A stretch of 64,000 bases of DNA from contig CAJHNH020000691.1 of NCBI GenBank assembly GCA_905116865.2, forward strand, positions 511,001 through 575,000. The letters are read 5' to 3'. The position numbers were made by a program, and so were the translations under genes. Each line of letters begins with the position of its first letter. Position 1 is the stretch's first letter. Shown here one piece after another: positions 46,621 through 58,995 of this stretch. This DNA comes from Candidula unifasciata. Lineage: Eukaryota > Mollusca > Gastropoda > Stylommatophora > Geomitridae. The notes under the pieces are model-generated. The model ran no database searches. It saw nothing but the letters and a program-made list of their open reading frames with translations, and was not told the DNA's origin.

Positions 46621-47647
46621 GGCCACTGCTCAAAATTACATTTTTCATTTCCAGTTTTCACATGAGGTCAGGTATAAAAGCGCCTGTCTGCGACAGACAA
46701 CATTTAAACAGGCCATCAGGCAGTTAAAAAAGGACCAAGTTTGGAATTTTTGTTTGATTTTATACGATACGATACGATACAGACAACATCGTCTGCTGTG
46801 ATGTATGGCTCCCGCCTGATTCGTTTCCACGGTAACGAGGACTTTGATATTGCACTGCGCTAAATTTTGGCTTGAATCAGAATGGTCGCTGGGTAATTCT
46901 CGTGGGTTGCGAAATAGCAGAGCTAATACAATACGACTGGTGTGGTGTGTTTTTGTAGTGTTGTTTTTTTTTACACTGGAACCAACAGGAGCGAAGAAAT
47001 AAAGAAAGATCCAAAACACACACGCACATGGAGAAGGGAGCCAGAAGTTACAAAGATGGGGAGGACATGTGGAGAGCTGCATGCGATTGGTAAAAAACCT
47101 TTGCTCCTTTGATGGTTTTAGAGGCAGCAGAAGAAGAAGAAGACAACTGGTTTCTGCGCAGTGCTCACTGTCAGCAACATGGATCATTACCATGACCGAA
47201 ACATCTTAGAACCACATAACAGGAGATACGAACAATCAACAACACGGACAACCAACCGGACAGATATAGAAAATGATCACCTATGGCAACCAGAACAAAG
47301 GAGGCAAAAGCAGTCAAGAGGAGCAGGCAAAACAGGACCAAAATTGGAGCCAGGCATGAAGGAATGGACCGTACACTTGAATAGGAACAGTAAGGCAACA
47401 GTCCTGGCACACATACACAAATCTCAGACAATAAACTTCTAATAAAACTATATTTTTAAAGTTGTGAAACTGCCTCTGCTACCCCGTGAATAGAAGTTAG
47501 TTTTTATTTTGTTTGTGCATATTATATTAAATCGCTTATTCTATTTTATTTATTAGTCATTCAGCACATTGTTATTATTAATTACTAAAACAAGGTTTAG
47601 GCCCATTTGAGCGGCCTCTCCTCTACCTGAATATTTCTTACATACAA
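46621..47647. other. Intergenic, no gene supported
   Basis: A 93-codon frame at 47161-47442 is followed by AATAAA but has no recognised domain and its composition is unremarkable. (GATAC)n lies near 46763-46781. Confidence 0.45.
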
Positions 47648-48355
47648 TGATCACTGCAGTAGATCTTTATCTTTGCTCATAATTTTCTCACACAGCCTCC
47701 TACACTGCGATAGATCTTTATCTGATTGTTCTCTGAATGTTCTTACATACAACCTTTTATACTGCAGAAGATCTTTATCTGAGTGTGCTCATAATGCTCT
47801 TACAGGCAGCCTCCTACACTGCTGCGATAGATCTTTATCTAAGTGTGTTCTGAAGTTCTTGCATACTGCCTCCTAAACAGTAATAGATCTTTATCTGAGT
47901 ATATTCGGAATGTTCTTGCATCATGCCTCCTACACTGCAATATATCTTTATCTAAGTGTATTCGGAATGTTATTATACAAAGCCTCCTACACTGCAATAT
48001 ATCTTTATCTGAGTGTATTCGGAATGTTATTATACAAAGCCTCGTACACTGCAATATATCTTTATCTGAGTGTATTCGGAATGTTATTATACAAAGCCTC
48101 GTACACTGCAATATATCTTTATCTGAGTGTATTCGGAATGTTGTGTTATACAAAGCCTCCTACACTGCAATAGATCTTTATCTGAGTGTATTCGGAATGT
48201 TGTGTTATACAAAGCCTCCTACACTGCAATAGATCTTAATCTGAGTGTATTCGGAATGTTGTGTTATACAAAGCCTCCTACACTGCAATAGATCTTAATC
48301 TGAGTGTATTCGGAGTGTTATTATACAAAGCCTCCTACACATCAATAGATCTGTA
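47648..48355. repeat. 57-bp minisatellite, about 12 copies
   Basis: Unit CCTCCTACACTGCAATAGAT then CTTTATCTGAGTGTATTCGG then AATGTT..TATACAAAG. Because 57 is divisible by three, open frames repeat a 19-residue peptide (ASYTAIYLYLSVFGMLLYK). Early units are diverged, later units nearly identical. Confidence 0.95.
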
Positions 48356-48549
48356 TCTATGGAAGCCTGTCCCTGGGAGCGGTTGTATTGTTAGCGTAGC
48401 CTATTTACAACTCCAGTTATCGTCCAGTGGCCGGGCATGTTTGTAACGGCTGTAAATGCCGCTAAGACTTTCCGCTGTCAAGAACAATTTGTTTTACTAT
48501 TTATTGTTATCGTATTACTGTTTGCTCAAAGACATCTTATCATAAACAT

Positions 48550-48800
48550 CAGAAAGAAACAGTTAGCAATGTTTTGATCATGTTATGAGAAGAGGGAAAA
48601 TGGAACATGTTGTGACCACTGGAAAGATCTGTGGGAAAAGAGACAGAGGACCACAGCAGGAGAATAATCTTGACAGTCTTTTGTCATGACATGGAGGTGT
48701 GTCAACACACGAACTGATAAACGCAGCTGCAGATCGCAGATTGTGGAGAGGCATGATCGTCCACGTCAGTCGACAAGGCACTTGATGATGAGGATTATTG
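48550..48800 (+). mobile_element. LINE ORF2 3' fragment
   Basis: TTTTGATCATGTTATGAGAA, CATGTTGTGACCACTGGAAA, GGAAAAGAGACAGAGG and a GATGATGAGG tail parallel the fragment at 1-235. Confidence 0.7.
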
Positions 48801-48841
48801 CTTATGGCAAATACGCTACTAGGTTTATGTCTCGAACACAG

Positions 48842-48861
48842 CGGGGGGGGGGGGGGGGGGG
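48842..48861. repeat. Poly-G tract
   Basis: About 19 consecutive G, a potential G-quadruplex and an assembly risk point. Confidence 0.9.
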
Positions 48862-49800
48862 AGTTTGCTGCGTACTTACGGCACTCTTGTAGAAACTGCA
48901 AACGTGTGAAAGCTAACAGTTACGGGCGTACTACAGTGCTAACTGCGCACGCATATTATCAACAACGAATGACAAGGGGGAAAATATCAGGATATCCCCC
49001 TCTGTGTATTCGTTACATGCTATTGCTTACACGTACGAACTGATCACTCCTTGCCACTGTTATTTTCAGTCTGTATGCCTGTGCATTTATGGCTCCCATT
49101 CTGGTTGTTTATTGAATTTGTTTCTTCCATCCGTAGACCTGTCTGCCAGTCGCATGAGAACCCTATCGATCGTCGTCTAAATGTCGCCCCAAATTCCCCA
49201 CCCCTATAATATCATACATCCATTTCAGCGTTGAACGTCCCTATTAATGCGAAAGGTAAGAGCACAAACACATCTCGCCCAGATTCTTTGTAATCCCCGC
49301 TTAATGCGGTCATGATAACCTGCGATCCTTAAAGCCGAGTTTGGATCCTTCCTGGTTTCGTCTGAGGGAGGTAGGAAAGGGGGGAGGGGCCATAACTTGT
49401 CTCGCTGCGTCCGTTCTCACACCAGGTTCGTGTGTCAAATTGTTTACAACATAATGACGTCATGCTTGTTGTTTTCTGAATACAATCTGGCTCAATATAG
49501 AAGCAAGTGGTCTAAATAGGACGCTGTCATTTGTGTGGCTTTGTCTCCATTGCTATTTCTTTAAACAGAAGAATGGCAAATACGATACCGGTGACTGTTT
49601 TTTATTTTGTAGATACAGGTAGTAACTATACATTTATTTGTTTATCTCTTTCTTTCCTACCACCGTTTATCCTCCTCTTCTTCTTCGTCTGTCTTTCTGT
49701 CTGTCTGTCTTGTCTGCCCTCTTATTCGCCTGTTTGCCTGTCTATATTTTTGCAAGTCTGTCTAGCTGTCTGACAGAGAGAAAGAGAGAGCGAGTAAGAG
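48862..49800. other. Intergenic; unique DNA with a CRE palindrome
   Basis: TGACGTCA at 49455-49462. No exon or start of a known gene can be supported. A (CTGT)n stretch lies at 49693-49712. Confidence 0.45.
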
Positions 49801-49804
49801 AGAC

Positions 49805-49809
<5 letters not shown>

Positions 49810-49852
<43 letters not shown>
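49810..49852. repeat. (GA)n microsatellite
   Basis: About 20 GA repeats, just before the 30-bp satellite. Confidence 0.95.
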
Positions 49853-49854
<2 letters not shown>

Positions 49855-49965
49855 GATATGTACTAGTGTATGTGTCTCGCTGTAGTTACCTCATTTGTTA
49901 TTCACAAAGAATAAAAACTGTTACCATTTAAGTCATGCCGCAGCCATAAATATAACATACGGGCT

Positions 49966-52900
49966 ACCTTTATTACACAGTGTAGACATGAGCAAACCTT
50001 TATCACACAGTGTAGACATGAGCAAACCTTTATCACACAGTGTAGACATGAGCAAACCTTTATCACACAGTGTAGACATGAGCAAACCTTTATCTCACAG
50101 TGTAGACATGAGCAAACCTTTATCACACAGTGTAGGCATGAGCAAACATTTATCACACAGTGTAGACATGAGCAAACCTTTATCACACAGTGTAGACATG
50201 AACAAACCTTTATCACACAGTGTAGACATGAGCAAACCTTTATCACACAGTGTAGGCATGAGCAAACCTTTATCACACAGTGTAGACATGAGCAAACCTT
50301 TATCACACAGTGTAGACATGAACAAAACCTTTATCACACAGTGTAGACATGAACAAATATTTGTGGCAGAGTGTAGACATGACCAAACATTTGTGGCAGA
50401 GTGTAGACATGACCAAACATTTGTGGCAGAGTGTAGACATGACCAAACATTTGTGGCAGAGTGTAGACATGACCAAACATTTGTGGCAGAGTGTAGACAT
50501 GACCAAACATGTGTGGCAGAGTGTAGACATGACCAAACATGTGTGGCAGAGTGTAGACATGACCAAACATTTGTGGCAGAGTGTAGACATAACCAAACAT
50601 TTGTGGCAGAGTGTAGACATGACCAAACATTTGTGGCAGAGTGTAGACATGACCAAACATATGTGGCAGAGTGTAGACATGACCAAACATTTGTGGCAGA
50701 GTGTAGACATGACCAAACATTTGTGGCAGAGTGTAGACATGACCAAACATTTGTGGCAGAGTGTAGACATGAGCAAACATTTGTGGCAGAGTGTAGACAT
50801 GACCAAACATTTGTGGCACAGTGTAGACATGACCAAACATTTGTGGCAGAGTGTAGACATGACCAAACATGTGTAGCAGAGTGTAGACATGACCAAACAT
50901 GTGTAGCAGAGTGTAGACATCAACAAACATGTGTGGCAGAGTGTAGACATGACCAAACATGTGTAGCAGAGTGTAGACATGAACAAACATTTGTGGCAGA
51001 GTGTAGACATGACCAAACATTTGTGACAGAGTGTAGACATGAACAAACATTTGTAGCAGAGTGTAGACATGACCAAACATGTGTAGCAGAGTGTAGACAT
51101 GACCAAACATGTGTGGCAGAGTGTAGACATGACCAAACATTTGTGGCAGAGTGTAGACGTGACCAAACATTTGTGGCAGAGTGTAGACATGACCAAACAT
51201 TTGTGGCAGAGTGTAGACATGACCAAACATTTGTGACAGAGTGTAGACATGAACAAATATTTGTGGCAGAGTGTAGATATGAACAAACATTTGTGGCAGA
51301 GTGTAGACATGAATAAACATTTGTGGCAGAGTGTAGACATGAACAAACATTTGTGGCAAACATGACCAAACATTTGTCGCAGAGTGTAGATATGACCAAA
51401 CATTTGTGGCAGAGTGTAGACATGAACAAACATTTGTGGCAGACATGACCAAACATTTGTCGCAGAGTGTAGACATGACCAAACATTTGTGGCAGTGTGT
51501 AGACATGAACAAACGTTTGTGGCAGAGTGTAGACATGAACAAACATTTGTGGCAGACATGACCAAACATTTGTGGCAGAGTGTAGACATGACCAAACAGT
51601 TGTGGCAGACATGACCAAACATTTGTCGCAGAGTTTAGACATGACCAAACATGTGTGACAGAGTGTAGACATGACCAAACATTTGTGACAGAGTGTAGAC
51701 ATGACCAAACATTTGTGGCAGAGTGTAGACATGACCAAACATTTGTGACAGAGTGTAGACATGACCAAACATTTGTGACAAGAGTGTAGACATGAACAAA
51801 CATCTGTGGCAGAGTGTAGACATGACCAAACATTTGTGGCAGAGTGTAGACATGACCAAACATTTGTGGCAGAGTGTAGACATGACCAAACACTTGTGGC
51901 AGAGTGTAGACATGAACAAACATTTGTGACAGAGTGTAGACATGACCAAACATTTGTGGCAGAGTGTAGACATGAACAAACATTTGTGGCAGAGTGTAGA
52001 CATGAACAAACATTTGTGGCAGAGTGTAGACATGACCAAACATTTGTGGCAGAGTGTAGACATGACCAAACATTTGTGGCAGAGTGTAGACATGACCAAA
52101 CATTTGTGGCAGAGTGTAGACATGACCAAACACTTGTGGCAGAGTGTAGACATGACCAAACATTTGTCGCAGAGTGTAGACATGACCAAACATTTGTGGC
52201 AGAGTGTAGACATGACCAAACATTTGTGGCAGTGTGTAGACATGAACAAACATTTGTGGCAGAGTGTAGACATGAACAAACATTTGTGGCAGACATGACC
52301 AAACATTTGTGGCAGAGTGTAGACATGACCAAACATTTGTGGCAGACATGACCAAACATTTGTCGCAGAGTTTAGACATTACCAAACATGTGTGACAGAG
52401 TGTAGACATGACCAAACATTTGTGGCAGAGTGTAGACATGACCAAACATTTGTGGCAGAGTGTAGACATGACCAAACATTTGTGACAGAGTGTAGACATG
52501 ACCAAACATTTGTGACAGAGTGTAGACATGAACAAACATCTGTGGCAGAGTGTAGACATGACCAAACATTTGTGGCAGAGTGTAGACATGACCAAACATT
52601 TGTGGCAGAGTGTAGACATGACCAAACACTTGTGGCAGAGTGTAGACATGAACAAACATTTGTGACAGAGTGTAGACATGACCAAACATTTGTGGCAGAG
52701 TGTAGACATGACCAAACATTTGTGGCAGAGTGTAGACATGAACAAACATTTGTGGCAGAGTGTAGACATGACCAAACATTTGTAACAGAGTGTAGACATG
52801 AACAAACATTTGTGACAGAGTGTAGACATGAACAAACATCTGTAGCAGAGTGTAGACATGACCAAACATTTGTGGCAGAGTGTAGACATGACCAAACATT

Positions 52901-53091
52901 TGTGGCAGAGTGTAGACATGACCAAACACTTGTGGCAGAGTGTAGACATAAACAAACATTTGTGACAGAGTGTAGACATGACCAAACATTTGTGGCAGAG
53001 TGTAGACATGACCAAACATTTGTGGCAGAGTGTAGACATGAACAAACATTTGTGGCAGAGTGTAGACATGACCAAACATTTGTGGCACAGT
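49966..53091. repeat. 30-bp minisatellite, about 104 copies, 3.1 kb, two subtypes
   Basis: The first block (49966-50345) uses CCTTTATCACACAGTGTAGA then CATGAGCAAA, 12-13 copies. From about 50350 the unit becomes CATTTGTGGCAGAGTGTAGA then CATGACCAAA. Shortened units (GGCAGACATGACC) occur at 51350-51630 and 52290-52350. Minus-strand frames of up to 923 codons with the period HVYTLPQMFG are artefacts of the 30-bp unit. Confidence 0.97.
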
Positions 53092-53988
53092 TCACGTGTG
53101 TGCACCCCTTAACATCCCTAAATGTTCTGATTGGTGGGGAATTCTTTGAGCCTGAGGATTAAATGTCACGTGGCTAAAGCAGTCGCCCGAGACTGTGTCT
53201 GTTAGAACCATATTATTTTTGCCGACAAAAAAAAAATTCTGTAACCTTACTCAGGATTCGAACAGGTCTTCTGAGAGCCCAGGATTTTTAACTGTTCGGC
53301 CAGTCGCTTCCCCAAGAAGAGGCTACTGACGGTTAATTTGCATTAGCTTTCCATTTCCTTCCCTGAACCCTAACTGTCACTGAAACAAATTATTATCACC
53401 ACTGACTGAATCTATCACTTTTTACGGCGATGTAGACAGGGGGTTGTGAACCTGAGGATAAACTTCAACGCTGCACGGAAATCAGCGGATACAATTACAG
53501 ATTCCACAGACATATTCTCACATCTGAAATTTACAAATATCCATCTGTCCCAAAATGAATTCCGAAATTGGAAATTTCAATTTTCCGCTTTGTCGGGAAT
53601 GTTGACTTTATTGGTTTTGCAACTGGCGACTTATTATCGCCCCTGTCGGCAAGACAACGATGAGCACGAGACTGGAAGAGAGATTGCGCCATCCCACCAG
53701 ACACTCTCTATAATACTGGCTTTTAAATTGAAGAGCTTTTACTGGTCTTGTTGGGGCGTCGAAATATACACTTTAACAGACTGCCAGTTAATCATTGGTT
53801 CAAATATACTTATCAGTCCATTGCTGGTGGCATTATATGGAAAGTCGGCGTCTGTGACTTGGCGTTACGAAGTACCCAGTTCGATTCCAGCAGCGAGTTA
53901 TCTGACAGACGACCTCCTTGCGTTTATAACGACAGTGATATCAAGAGCCTACCGTGCAGTGTAATATGAAACTGACTGACTGACTTTC
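53092..53988. other. Intergenic with tRNA-like segments and an unexplained 172-codon frame
   Basis: 53250-53325 is an antisense tRNA-like piece (AGGATTCGAACAGGTCTTCT). 53835-53905 is a sense tRNA-like SINE head (AAGTCGGCGTCTGTGACTTG, CCAGTTCGATTCCAGCAGC) with a (CTGA)n tail at 53969-53985. The open frame 53446-53964 runs through this SINE head, has no ATG near its start and no recognisable domain. Confidence 0.5.
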
Positions 53989-54165
53989 TACCCCACCAGG
54001 ACATCACACAAGCGATAAACACCCGATGACACAAAGTGCCACCATGCGGATGAGGATCGCCGTGGAGAGGTCCCAGAAACCGCGTTCAGACATCTGGCCA
54101 TATTTATGGCCTGCCTATATTGCGGCCCCTGGCAAAAGCCAGAGTAGGGCTTCAAATGACAAAAA
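53989..54165 (+). mobile_element. Dispersed repeat, family S5
   Basis: ACCCCACCAGGACATCACAC, AAGCGATAAACACCCGATGA, CACAAAGTGCCACCATGCGG, GAGAGGTCCCAGAAACCGCG and GGCAAAAGCCAGAGTAGGGC. Confidence 0.82.
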
Positions 54166-54486
54166 ATTTCGTCCTGAAAAGGACGAAACTGGATAACAAT
54201 ATGAAACTAATGAACGTAAAATTGTCTTGTATAGCCAACAAATGCTTGGGTTGGTTCTGCGACTTTACATTGTAAAGGATTTGCAACTAACTTGAAAATT
54301 ATGTTGAAATGCGGAAGTTATTATACGTAGTGGTTTTTATAGTTGTAGAATATTTCAACCATATTAAAAGACTACATACTTGGTGTCACCAACTGGAAAG
54401 AGAAGGCCAGCCAGAGAGATGAATGGGGGCGGGTGATATCCGCAGCAATGAACCCCAAGGGCTTGGAATGCTGAAGAAAAAAAAAT

Positions 54487-54488
<2 letters not shown>

Positions 54489-54577
<89 letters not shown>
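54489..54577. repeat. (TA)n microsatellite, about 44 repeats
   Basis: A pure run able to form a cruciform, with ATAAACATATATATACGTAT at its right edge. Confidence 0.97.
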
Positions 54578-54580
<3 letters not shown>

Positions 54581-54884
54581 ATATATATACGTATAGTTTT
54601 GTCCTCTCCAACACTGCCGTATGTAGGATTAACGTCGCAAGTATTATAATCAGACATGCATAAAACCCAGAAACTCCGATCGCCCGCATAGCCATCAAGC
54701 ACAGGTATACTGAGGTACCACAAAGCGGCAACGAAACCACCTGTAGTCCAGTGTGGCCAGGTATTTTGAATGATATTTCAGAGATCAAGCTGGTAGTCTT
54801 TTCTTTCACTGGTGTTTCCTGGTTCTCATTTTGAGATGCGTCGATCAGGTGGAATCTAACTGCATTTCCTGTACGGGTTTTTTG

Positions 54885-55080
54885 ACTCCATTTGGGGAGG
54901 GGGGGGGGCAAAGAATGGACGCACTACTTCCATGATAAGCTTATCGTAAATACGAATAGTTTGGGATATTCCCTCTGAAGTTGCCGCGTATCTGATGCGC
55001 TAACCGTCTGCTTACAAGTAAGCCAGCTCTGTAAAGTTAATGTGCACCCAAAATGTAGGCTCTAGAACAAGACAGAAGAA
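54885..55080 (+). mobile_element. Dispersed SINE, family S1
   Basis: AGAATGGACGCACTACTTCC, AGCTTATCGTAAATACGAAT, GTCTGCTTACAAGTAAGCCA, GCTCTAGAACAAGACAGAAG; diverged copy preceded by a G run. Confidence 0.65.
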
Positions 55081-55092
55081 TGAATGAATATA

Positions 55093-55268
55093 GTACAACC
55101 CCAGCAGCACCGCACAACAAACACCCGGTGACACAAAGTACTACTATTCGGATGAGGATCACCCGGACACAAGTCCTAGAAATACCGTTCAACCATTAGG
55201 TTATATTAGAGCCGCGACTGCAGCCGGGGTGGGGCTTTAAAAAAAACGAAAAACTGCGTCCCACATTT
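55093..55268 (+). mobile_element. Dispersed repeat, family S5, diverged
   Basis: CAGCACCGCACAACAAACAC, CCGGTGACACAAAGTACTAC, GGATGAGGATCACCCGGACA and GCCGGGGTGGGGCTT. An S1 3' fragment follows at 55269-55340. Confidence 0.72.
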
Positions 55269-55375
55269 TGGCTGGTTAGGCAAAAGACGGAAGTGACCAA
55301 ACAGCCAGAACTATCCGCTGACGTCTACAGCCGATAAAAAGAACTGCACATCTTACTCTCTACAAGAATGAAACT

Positions 55376-55378
<3 letters not shown>

Positions 55379-55450
<72 letters not shown>
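55379..55450. repeat. (CT)n microsatellite, about 36 repeats
   Basis: Pure CT run. Confidence 0.97.
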
Positions 55451-55453
<3 letters not shown>

Positions 55454-56149
55454 GTTAAGAAGCACTTGTGTGATGAAATTGGAGTTAACTTTTGGAATTC
55501 AGTCCCCTTGCTTCAATCACACCCCCACTTCACTCCCCTGTCCCAACCAGTTATTGCATCAGCCAACTGAGGCCATTACGTTAATTCCTTTTTGTCTAAG
55601 CAATTTTCCCATTAGCGGCGCTGGGCTTCCCATGTTCCCTTTAATGTTGCAGATACAGGCACACTTGAGTAATGAATACAATCTATGGCCAACCCATCAT
55701 TAACTGCCGTCGAGGACTCATTTCTACAGAGTTTCATGACCTGAACTTTAAACTTTACGACGCCGGCCTTTGCTTACGTTTTAGAAATGCAAACAGCTGT
55801 ACGAAAGACTAGACTAATGAAGACGCCTTTTTCCTTGGGACGAGTGGATGGGGAGAGGGTGGGGGTAGGGGGGGGGGGAAGGGGTGTCTAGCTGGTCGGG
55901 CATCTTAGAACACTTGTCCTGCCTGCAGCAACGCACTGTCGTCAGTTGAAGGTGACAGACTGGTTTGATTCCCAGTATACTAACTATTGCCTTTTTCTTT
56001 TATGTTGTCTAGAATTTTCCTCTATGTATCTGCTACTTTCTATGAGTGCCGATCACTACTAGTCTATTTGTTTATTAAAAAGGCCAAGTGCGTCGTTGAT
56101 GTTATTCCATGACCACATTGTACTGCAGGTTACTTCGTAAAAAGAATTG
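55451..56149. other. Intergenic, nothing recognised
   Basis: Contains a G-rich stretch at 55846-55886 only. Confidence 0.5.
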
Positions 56150-56262
56150 TCTTAAGGATCGACTTCATTTTATCTCATATTATAGTCCAGTATCTTTCCG
56201 CAGAACAACTAGCTGCCTGACGACAGCATCGCAAAGAGCACGATCTTCCTATCTCCCGAGAA
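56150..56262 (-). mobile_element. tRNA-derived SINE, family S3, antisense fragment
   Basis: AAGGATCGACTTCATTTTAT, CGCAGAACAACTAGCTGCCT and GCACGATCTTCCTATCTCCC. Confidence 0.65.
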
Positions 56263-56799
56263 TGATAATTAATTCAATAAAATATCTAATAAGTTAATTA
56301 AACTGTAGTTTAATTTGTGTATAAATTTACTCGATTGCAATGGTGAGCACAGACCAGCTGTGGACCGGCCTTTAAAAAAAACGGCAATTTCCGTAGACCT
56401 GTTCGGCCTAGAGTAGCCAACACCAACAGTTGCCACCAGAAATGCAGTATGTCTTTGATGGAAGTAGTCAGGCACAAGTTGGCTATAAACAGGTAGAATT
56501 ATTACATAAGAGTGAAAGGTAAATTAAAGCAAATAATGAGACACGATTGTGAAGTAGGAGGTACTCAGATAATCTAGGCACCCCCCCCCCACACACACAC
56601 ACACACACCCCGCCATTGTTTCTTCCCTGATAATTTCCAGAAATTGTGTAGAGTATGCGGTATCTGGTTTGTGAAGCTAGGTTGACCTCAAAGCATTGTT
56701 GATCGATACACATTTAAAAAAAAAAAAAATATCCAGAAAAGAAACGGAGGGATAAAGGAAACTGGCCCACCCTCTCTAGATGTTGCAGGCTAGCTATAA

Positions 56800-56945
56800 G
56801 AGTTCTGGTTGTTCGTCCAATTCTGGCCTTTCATCTTGTTCCATGACGGGAATTTTACGTACATGTCTGTTTTACAGATTTTGTCTATTTGTGTGCAGAC
56901 TGTTGGTTCCTTACCTCTCAGGGAAATGCACCCAGAGCTACGTGT
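56800..56945 (-). mobile_element. Dispersed SINE, family S1, antisense fragment
   Basis: GTTGTTCGTCCAATTCTGGC, CATGTCTGTTTTACAGATTT, GTGTGCAGACTGTTGGTTCC and CTCTCAGGGAAATGCACCC. Confidence 0.72.
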
Positions 56946-57750
56946 GATTCATCACTTTAGCATCCCAGCCTAGAATGAAAAGATGACACCTCACACCCCA
57001 CGGCAGTGTCTTATGTGGGACTACCGTGTGTCCTCGAAAGTAAGACCAGGTCTTATATGCTAGCGGGAAGAAGGAAAAGGGAAAAACATAGAAGTAGGGA
57101 GAGAGAGAAATAAAATGGAAGAGGACAAATAGGTAATTCCCCGCTAAACAGCAAAAACAGGAAAAGTAGATAAAAGACAAGTGTTCTTTCGTGCAGGGGC
57201 CATGAAATATTTCATCAATGCCATGGCAAAGGATATGTGAATAATAGAATCACACAACTACAGCAACTGACTGCAACTACAAATTACTACATAGGCAAAG
57301 CCTAGGAAAACCATGTGCAAACTATAAGTTTGCTAAGCATTTCAACTAACAAAAATTAATATTCTCTTCTAGCGACCTAAAATCAAATATCTCCGGGCGA
57401 TGATACACACTGATATCTAAGTCTACAGATTTTAACTTCTGGAGAAAATTAAAATCTAAGACCAAAACTAACCATAGAACAGATCAGCACTGTAATCAAC
57501 GAGCCAGACTATCTTGACCTGGTCAATTGCACCACTGGGAAACTGACCACGGCCAGCCGAGAACAGACCAAGCCAAATAATTCGTTTTCCGGGTGTCTCG
57601 GTCTATTTATAGACACCGTTACTCCCTAAGCTACCAGGGTTTTCCGCAAGTGCAATCAGACCGAATTTATTACGGCTGCCATGAGCCTGTTACTCTTATA
57701 TTAATTTTTTTCTCCAAAAGAGGTCCTAATGGATTTTTCAGATGATGTGT
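56946..57750. other. Intergenic; one dispersed segment
   Basis: 57058-57180 (TAGCGGGAAGAAGGAAAAGG, CCGCTAAACAGCAAAAACAG) recurs at 45139-45245. Otherwise nothing recognised. Confidence 0.5.
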
Positions 57751-57784
57751 TACCCCCCCCCCCCCCCTCTCAGGTGAAATAACT

Positions 57785-57842
57785 TGACAGACAGACAGAA
57801 AGACAGACGGACAGACAGACAGACAGACAGACTGACAGACAA

Positions 57843-57924
<82 letters not shown>

Positions 57925-57960
57925 TGACAGACGGATGGACGGACGGACGGACAGACAGAG
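57785..57960. repeat. (GACA)n microsatellite, about 40 repeats
   Basis: (GACA)n with a few GAAA, AACA and GGAC variants; the inverse strand gives (CTGT)n. Confidence 0.96.
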
Positions 57961-58039
57961 ACAGATAGGCGTATATGTGCGTGGCTGAATACATGGATGA
58001 ATAGATAGACAGACAAAAAGATAGATAGAGAGATTATAG

Positions 58040-58044
<5 letters not shown>

Positions 58045-58089
<45 letters not shown>

Positions 58090-58125
58090 AAGAGAGAAAG
58101 AAAGAAAGAGAGAGAGGGGGGGGGG
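58045..58125. repeat. (GA)n microsatellite with G run
   Basis: (GA)n, a short GAAA part, then GGGGGGGGG near 58118-58127. Confidence 0.95.
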
Positions 58126-58127
58126 AA

Positions 58128-58859
58128 TAAAGAGCTCACATCCCACCATTTAGAGAAAAGTGCATTATTCGCTCGCATTAACGGTTGCTTCGTTTCTATA
58201 TTGCTTTTCGTTGTTTTCTCTTTGCTGCATCAGTCCAATAGGATACAACCTAGCAGCGATTTGGCAATCTCGAGACGGTAATTGAAGTAATAAAGATTCT
58301 AGTGCCTTTCTGAGACTTTACAAGTGTTTCCATGCATTTTATTATCTCCTAAATTGAGATGACAGCATCGTCGGTCTCCTTGTGTCTGAACTCTGTCTGG
58401 GAGAGGACGATGTAAGAGATCGCAGACAGACAATATCGTTTAGCAAGTTGAAGCTGTTTTATGTTTTCTTCTAATAAATCCATTGTTAGAACTTGGACTT
58501 CGTGTGTTTAATTCACGATAGAGACCACTGTCTCGATATGCTGTCAGCGGAATCAATTGAACTGAGAAATTTGCCCGGCTAGTTTTCTCACATGACGTTA
58601 ACATGTTTTTTTTTTAGCCGGCACTGACGTGACCGTTTCTTGTTGTTGACGGGGGTTATCACTTGCTGAATGGAAACGTATAGATATGAAAATTCAACTC
58701 TGTATCATTCTGTCACTTGTTGTATTGTCTCTGAATATAAGTTACTAATTTCCAAGCAGTGTGGCTCGCTTTACTGGCAAGAGATTGTCTTGAACAGGTA
58801 AGATATCCAAGACACGAAGATGTCCTGAATGTTGAAGATGATAAAGATGAGTTGAATGA
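58128..58859. other. Intergenic, nothing recognised
   Basis: No array, exon or repeat similarity seen. Confidence 0.45.
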
Positions 58860-58995
58860 AGTTAAGAATTGACATCACAGCACTCTGGACACTCCAATAT
58901 GGGCTCCGTCTCCATCTTCAGCAGCCAGCGCAGAGCTCAATTTCCCAAAATACCAGTAGTAGTCTGATTATGAGTCTTTATTTTCCTCTGAGTGT
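58860..58995 (-). mobile_element. RNase H LINE 3' end, antisense
   Basis: GACATCACAGCACTCTGGAC, CTCCGTCTCCATCTTCAGCA and AATTTCCCAAAATACCAGTA match the inverse of 2005-2240. Confidence 0.65.

Noticed and set aside
47161..47442. 93-codon plus frame followed by AATAAA
   Set aside because: No known motif, the opposite strand is open over the same bases, and there is no splice or conservation support.
50334..53105. 923-codon minus-strand open frame with a HVYTLPQMFG period, and overlapping 439- and 479-codon frames
   Set aside because: Product of the 30-bp satellite; several phases are open at the same time and changes do not favour synonymous positions by eye.
53446..53964. 172-codon open frame
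   Set aside because: No nearby ATG start, runs through a tRNA-like SINE head and ends beside its (CTGA)n tail; no domain recognised. Left as unexplained rather than called a gene.
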